From: Phlebotomus papatasi | Lineage: Eukaryota > Arthropoda > Insecta > Diptera > Psychodidae | Assembly: GCF_024763615.1 (NCBI RefSeq) | Contig: NC_077222.1 | Span: forward strand, 85,436,001-85,500,000 | Direction: 5' to 3' | Length of the DNA: 64,000 nucleotides | Shown: in pieces, positions 59,237-64,000 of the stretch | How the letters are laid out: every line of letters begins with the position of its first letter | Position numbering within the stretch: position 1 is the stretch's first letter | Notes under the pieces: model-generated | What the model was told of the DNA's origin: nothing | Database searches by the model: none | What the model saw: the letters and a program-made list of their open reading frames with translations, nothing else | Made by a program: the position numbers and the translations under genes

Positions 59237-59454
59237 TAGGGGGAACTGGGGCACCATCAAACACGGGGTAGCACCAAATACTGCGATTTCTTAATCATAT
59301 ATTCGACTTCTGAGGACAAGGCCTATAGGAATTTATAGGCACTATAGGGATATGCTTGTCCATTGAAGAAATGGTCGAGATAGTCGAAGTAATTTAGAAA
59401 TAAAAATTTGTGTTTGGTGCTACCCCGTGTTTGGTGGTGCCCCAGTTTCTCTTA
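59237..59454. mobile_element. MITE, GGGGCACCA-TCAAACACGGGGTAGCACC arms
   Basis: The left end tagggggaactggggcacca and right end taagagaaactggggcacca (reading inward) are inverted and continue through caaacacggggtagcacca on both sides. It is 218 bp and non-coding. The termini place it in the TAGGGGAA group, close to 9959-10763. Confidence 0.8.
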
Positions 59455-60383
59455 TAAATTCCCTTATGGATTCAAAAAAGATGTAATAACGTCTATTTTT
59501 GGATTTTAAAACTGACATTCAAATGTTATCAATTTTAAGAAACGTATAGCAGGATATATACAGGTCCATAAAAAATTCAATGCAAATCACGTCAATAAAA
59601 GCTTTTCAATCAATAAAGGTTTCAATTTATCTCAAATCATTGAGCATTACAATAGTTTAATCGAAATAGAAATCTGCATGCAGGGTGGAGTGTACCCTTA
59701 TTAACATTCGTTATACATCTATGGACGGCGTGCAAATAACTTCAATTCTTACGTAAAACAGATTTCGAAAAGTCTTAAAGTTATAAGTTTATAATGTGAT
59801 TAGCATTTTTTTATTTACTAAATCTGTTTAATGTAATAACTTAGGATTTTTGCAAGTTGTTCATAAGTGGCCATAAGTGCCATAAGGCCATAAGTGTAGA
59901 CTCCACCCTAATATTTCATTGACTATTTAAGAATTAAAGGCGATCCTTAGAGCCCATTTAGACGAAGCATTATTAAATTCAGCTGTATTCTGTGCACCAG
60001 GAGATCTTGGAAACTCTCTTAAAGGTTCGTTTCCGGTATTTTTGTTTTTATAATTTTCTTTTGATATTAATAAAAAATAATAATGAATTGATTCTATTAT
60101 AATTACAATAATATTTCCTTGCAGACTTTGATAACCTTCCGTGTGTATGGCTAAAAATCAAGTACTTTTTTAAATTTTTATTTTAAGCATTGTCAATCTT
60201 CAGGAAAGGTTAATTATAAACAAACATATTAATGAGAGAAGGCAAAGTATTACTCCTTTGTACTAATCTGACATTAGTGAAGGAATTTATTCTAGCATTA
60301 CAAAATTTAAAAAATTACTTATTCTTTTAAATTTTAATTGTTAATTTAATAATTGCTTTTATTCTTGTATTCTTGAAAGCTCT
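59455..60383. other. AT-rich sequence, nothing recognised
   Basis: A short local repetition of ataagtgccataagg occurs at 59869-59897. No gene is seen. Confidence 0.45.
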
Positions 60384-60455
60384 AATGGCCTTTACAGATT
60401 GGGAGCAATTTTCGTCAAAAATTGCATTTTGACAGAATTTTGACGTGTAGAGCCC
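60384..60455. mobile_element. MITE family F, short copy
   Basis: tggcctttacagattgggag, then caattttcgtcaaaaattgc, followed by ttttgacag and a decayed right end gtagagccctca. The left end equals the right end of the copy at 60938-61089. Confidence 0.6.
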
Positions 60456-60524
60456 TCAATACAGAAATTAATTACAAAGAAAAATAAATAAACAAGTAAA
60501 ACTTTGTTTTCTTTTTATATTTTA

Positions 60525-60671
60525 TGCCCATCGCACTATAACTTTTGTTCTGTAAACATGTTTTCGAAATTGCCTATGAGAGTGAGCGAGATGACTAGAT
60601 TTAGATCTCACTCCCTCTCACAGGAAGCACTGAAAGCCTGTTTACAAACAAAAGTTGTTGTGCGCTGGGCA
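60525..60671. mobile_element. MITE family G, complete copy
   Basis: The left end tgcccatcgcactataactt-ttgtt and right end tgcccagcgcacaacaactt-ttgtt (reading inward) are inverted and continue into gtaaaca. It is 147 bp and non-coding. The centre has gagtgagcgagatga/tctcactccctctc. Confidence 0.8.
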
Positions 60672-60937
60672 TTGATTTTATCTGACTATTTATTATAATT
60701 GAAAAATAAGTGATTCCTTGAGTAATTCAGATTGGATTTTTTTGAAAATATTTTGAAGATAAATTTATTATTCCAAAGGCAATTGTATGATCCAAAATGT
60801 AGGTAAAAGTGGCCGGATATAAATACCCCGTGGGAGATTCCTATTTCGTAAGGGAGATTTTGTATCAAAACACCTTCATTTAAATAGGTGAAAATTTTTA
60901 CCAAGATGAAAATTTTTATTCCAAAATTTCCATATGG

Positions 60938-61089
60938 TAAAGGCCTCTAAACATTATTTAGAACGATTTTCGTCAAAAATTACTTTTTTGAAGGAAATCC
61001 TCTGCACTCACTGCCGTAAATGGAAACGTCAAAATTCCATTAAAAATTCAAGTTTTGACGAAAATTGCTCCCAATGTGTAAAGGCCTTA
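60938..61089. mobile_element. MITE family F, longer copy
   Basis: The ends taaaggcctctaaacattat and taaggcctttacacattggg (reading inward) are inverted, with internal cgattttcgtcaaaaatt and its inverse. It is about 152 bp. Together with 60384-60455 in the same neighbourhood, the pair also forms a larger inverted arrangement (60386 to 61088). Confidence 0.7.
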
Positions 61090-62788
61090 ATGCTCAAAAT
61101 GATTCATAGGCCCTGTGAGGGTTAAACTACTCTATAGTAGATTTCTGGTTTGGATGCTGTGAATTATATTTTTTTCTGAGGCGAAAACGCTAAAGAATAA
61201 AAAAAAAACGAGAAAGATCCAGAGAAAACCAAAAAAGACTGAGCGTCAGCTTCAAGGCATTGACCCAACTCCACTGATTTGTTATTGTTTTGTCTCTTTC
61301 TCAACTCTCTTGGGCCTCTTTCCATTGGACATATATGCATATGTATAAGGAGTTTGTGCACGATCATATGCATTTTATGGCACATACGATCCACACGTTA
61401 TTTACTCATATACATACGTAATCGCCAGTTTTCTTTTATTTGAACCCTACTCTGCACATGCAAGAGATCAGTTTTTTTTGTCCCAGAGGAGACCTTTTGT
61501 GTGGACAAGCCAAGAGAAAAAGAGGAAGGAGTTTTTGAGTTTATCTTACAGTTGCAGATATTTTCCACTTAATGTTTTGTTGATTTAGTACAAGCTTCAG
61601 AGGTTTTTTGAGACATTTGATGTGGATTCTGTAAATAATGGGATATTTGCTCGCACTTGCGAAGGACCTCTTGGCAGGGGGTTGATTTCCTTTTGGCCTA
61701 TTTTCTTTTCGAAAAAACTGCGCATTTAGAAATGGCTAATGCACATGTTACGACTTTCTGGACATTTTTAAACTAATCAAGTGAGAAGACTATGAAACTG
61801 TCATAGAGCATTTCTGTGACCATGTCTTACTTTAGGTTTTTTGTCTTGGATCAGCTAAGAGACCAGCCTTATCTCAAACAATAGCACAACAAAGTGCTTT
61901 AGGCAATAAATTAATATCTTGCAAAAGAAGGTTCATGCATGACGACTTGAAGGAAAAAAAATGCATCTATACGTTGGTGATTTGTCTCTTGGGTTGGCAC
62001 TTTATGTCACTTGTGAGCTATTCTAAATCACACGATAGTACCAGCCGTTTCCCCCAGCATCAACATCATAATAGTGCTGTATCTGCGAAGTTAATGCATT
62101 GCATAACCAATTTTCTGTTTATATTTCTTCCAGCGTAAACACCATCAATATTGCCTTTTCCTTATCGTTGTCGTCAATTTGGAGTGCACTTTGCACTAAA
62201 CAACCATGTACTTTGGTGCTTCGGATGTGCTTGCCAGCTGAGTTGCCATCGTCTTGTCCATCAATTTACTTTCGCGTTTTATGCTCATACTTTAATATCA
62301 TACTTCAAAAGGTTCTCTTTCTCTCCTCCTTATACCAACCATACTACTGATTACTCCTTCTAAATATACACGCAGAATCCAGTGGTGCATCATGTGGATG
62401 GTATTAGCGGGAATTTCACTTTAATTCCTACCTCCATCGCATAATTTCAATAATTCGCCACTGGTTTCTCCGGTACAAATGACAGGAGCTTTTTTCTCCT
62501 TTACCAAGATGTCTTTACATTGAATTGCATCACGATATTGTGTGGGCTTTTTTTCTTCACTTCGACATCCCACTTTTGACAATGCATATCTCATTCAAGA
62601 CTTCTAAACATGCGCAGAAAAGCAATCACATCTGCAAAGTGATTTGTTTTAGATGGTTGATGGAACTGATATATCCACCAAAGAAGAGCGGAATTGTAAA
62701 GCATGAAAAGCAATATAAAAATCAGATGTACATTAAATCCTTGAGTTAGTTTAAATAAATATTGGAATTTGTTGACGTAACGTACAAA
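61090..62788. other. Unique GC-balanced sequence, no gene recognised
   Basis: Frames at 61164-61394 (-), 61935-62138, 62099-62363 and 62525-62749 (+) overlap and show no domain. No repeat was detected. Confidence 0.35.
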
Positions 62789-62862
62789 TGCCCAACGCAC
62801 AATAACTTTTGTTTTCTAAACACTTTTTTGGAAGTGCTTATGAGACTGAGTAAGAAGACTAA
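62789..62862. mobile_element. MITE family G, left half, interrupted by a family C element
   Basis: tgcccaacgcacaataactt-ttgtt starts at 62789 and matches the left half of 60525-60671 as far as the gaagactaa at 62855-62862, where the family C element begins. The right half is not recognisable after 62995. Confidence 0.7.
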
Positions 62863-62994
62863 GGGCCTTGACAGACTTGAGGATTAGCCGAGAGACGGCT
62901 TAGTGTAATTATATTAGAAATAATGGTTAAACTACATTTCCATCATTTTCCACTAAGTCGTCTCTCGGCTTAAGTCGTTAGTGTGTCTAGGGCA
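62863..62994 (+). mobile_element. MITE family C copy 3, TAA target duplication
   Basis: gggccttgacagacttgagg ... tgtgtctagggca with the gagagacggctta and gtcgtctctcggctta cores. It is flanked by TAA at 62860-62862 and 62995-62997. It is the closest relative of the copy at 27292-27411. Confidence 0.8.
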
Positions 62995-62997
62995 TAA

Positions 62998-63390
62998 GAT
63001 GGTAGAAAGCTCTTTCTTTCTTATATTATCGAAACGTTGTATTTCCTCCATGAACTTTTGAGAATGGGTCAATCTTACCTTCAATAACCAGATGAATAAC
63101 CCAACGGAACGACCGGAACCTATAGAGACGTGGTTGCTTGACGACATTACCTCTATGTTGTTAGATTGCTTAATAAATCTGCTGTAAAATCTTCTTCTCA
63201 AACATGGCTAAGGTGATGATAGGTTAAGCAGAGAGTCTGAATTGTGGTTAATTCATGGCAACTATGAAATTGGGAGATAGCAGTTCAATATAGTTTACTT
63301 GACTAGATGTACACCTTTCTTGGTTTTTTTCCCTTAAATTATTCACGAAGTTTCTAGGATGAATGTCCTCTTCATAAGCCTTACAAAGGA
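62998..63390. other. Spacer, nothing recognised
   Basis: The minus frame 62953-63201 runs into the MITE and has no domain. Confidence 0.4.
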
Positions 63391-63690
63391 GATCTCACTG
63401 GCGCAATAGACAAAACAGTTGGCTTTTGGGCGGTGAGATCTCTAACTCGACTCTCATGGCTGTGAGGAGTCCCGCCCGGTTCAAGCAACTGAATGTCTAG
63501 AAGATCTAGAAAAAAGTCATTTTCACATGTGGTAAAGCGTAATAAAATGCCCCGCCTCTACTCAAAAAACTTCAGGAGTAAGGAAGAAGCATTCACTACG
63601 GGGAAGGCCTGGGCGATCTACGACCAGAAGATTCTTCCAACACGGGGCACATTGTAATGATTACATTATAATAGCAAATAAAGTGTCTCG
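63391..63690 (+). repeat. Possible retroposon fragment
   Basis: A GC-richer block with a weak A-box-like tggcgcaatag (63399) and B-box-like ggttcaagcaa (63479) separated by about 70 bp, ending near a cattgtaatgattacattataat run. The spacing is too long for a plain tRNA-like promoter. A SINE or LINE 3' end is possible but unproven. Confidence 0.25.
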
Positions 63691-64000
63691 ATACGAATAA
63701 TAGCAAGCCTTATTAAACTTTTCTAAAACAATTTTTAGAATGTTTTAATAATTTTGTTACGTTTAATTATGCATTCTTGCTTCAAATTTGGAGTAGAAAT
63801 CACGCAAAGGCACGAAGGTTTGCTTCTGCACTGCATTTGGATTTGATCACAAATCTGAAAATGTGATTGATTATAATGTGCAAAATAAAGAGAAGAAGTC
63901 AAAAAAGATCTACGCAGGCCTGCTCCAAAACAAACACGTATGATTGTTTTTATCCCGTCTGACACACGTAAGGGGGCCCAACGCTCAGGCTTTAAATAAC
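63691..64000. other. AT-rich window edge, nothing recognised
   Basis: The 76-codon minus frame at 63735-63965 has no recognisable domain. Confidence 0.4.

Overview
The window looks like gene-poor nuclear DNA from an insect, most likely a nematoceran dipteran such as a sand fly or mosquito relative. This is inference from: AT-rich sequence, very short introns (59-80 bp), a sugar-type gustatory receptor (Gr64/Gr5a family), two Tc1/mariner copies with the DD37E spacing first described in mosquitoes (ITmD37E), a P-like transposon with a THAP exon, and a very high density of short terminal-inverted-repeat (TIR) elements. The species cannot be fixed from the sequence alone.

Only one convincing intact protein gene is present: a four-exon sugar gustatory receptor at 34057-35543 (+), 428 aa. 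A trypsin-like fragment (20467-20901, -) and one possible cryptic exon (57490-57567, +) are weak candidates. No rRNA, tRNA gene, CRISPR or operon structure was found.

Layout. 1-5 kb is a nest of transposons: an outer TIR element (271-4922) is split by a 4.3 kb P-like insertion (444-4715, 8-bp target duplication TTCTTAAT). That insertion carries a broken DD37E transposase and two head-to-head Tc1 transposase remnants. 5-12.3 kb holds MITEs and a degenerate dispersed repeat. 12.9-23.5 kb alternates unique, more GC-balanced islands (13.0-13.7, 15.5-17.1, 18.9-20.5, 22.2-23.2) with MITEs and a tRNA-like SINE. 23.6-32 kb contains a 1 kb TIR element, several near-perfect hairpins, a dense repeat array (29.9-31.2) and a 312-bp foldback. 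32.8-36 kb is the receptor gene and its flanks. 36.8-37.3 kb is a second DD37E relic. 38-49 kb holds more MITEs, including a pogo-like one, and a paralogous empty site for the P-like insertion. 49-57 kb is mostly unique sequence with possible LINE 3' ends. 57-64 kb is again MITE-rich.

The main general observation is that many unrelated-looking MITEs fall into a few groups sharing short outermost termini. At least eight share (T)AGGGGAA/GGGGAAAGTG-type ends and at least two share TACACYGAKAAAAA-type ends. This suggests that few transposases mobilised many internally different elements here. I found no clear multigene system; the receptor stands alone.
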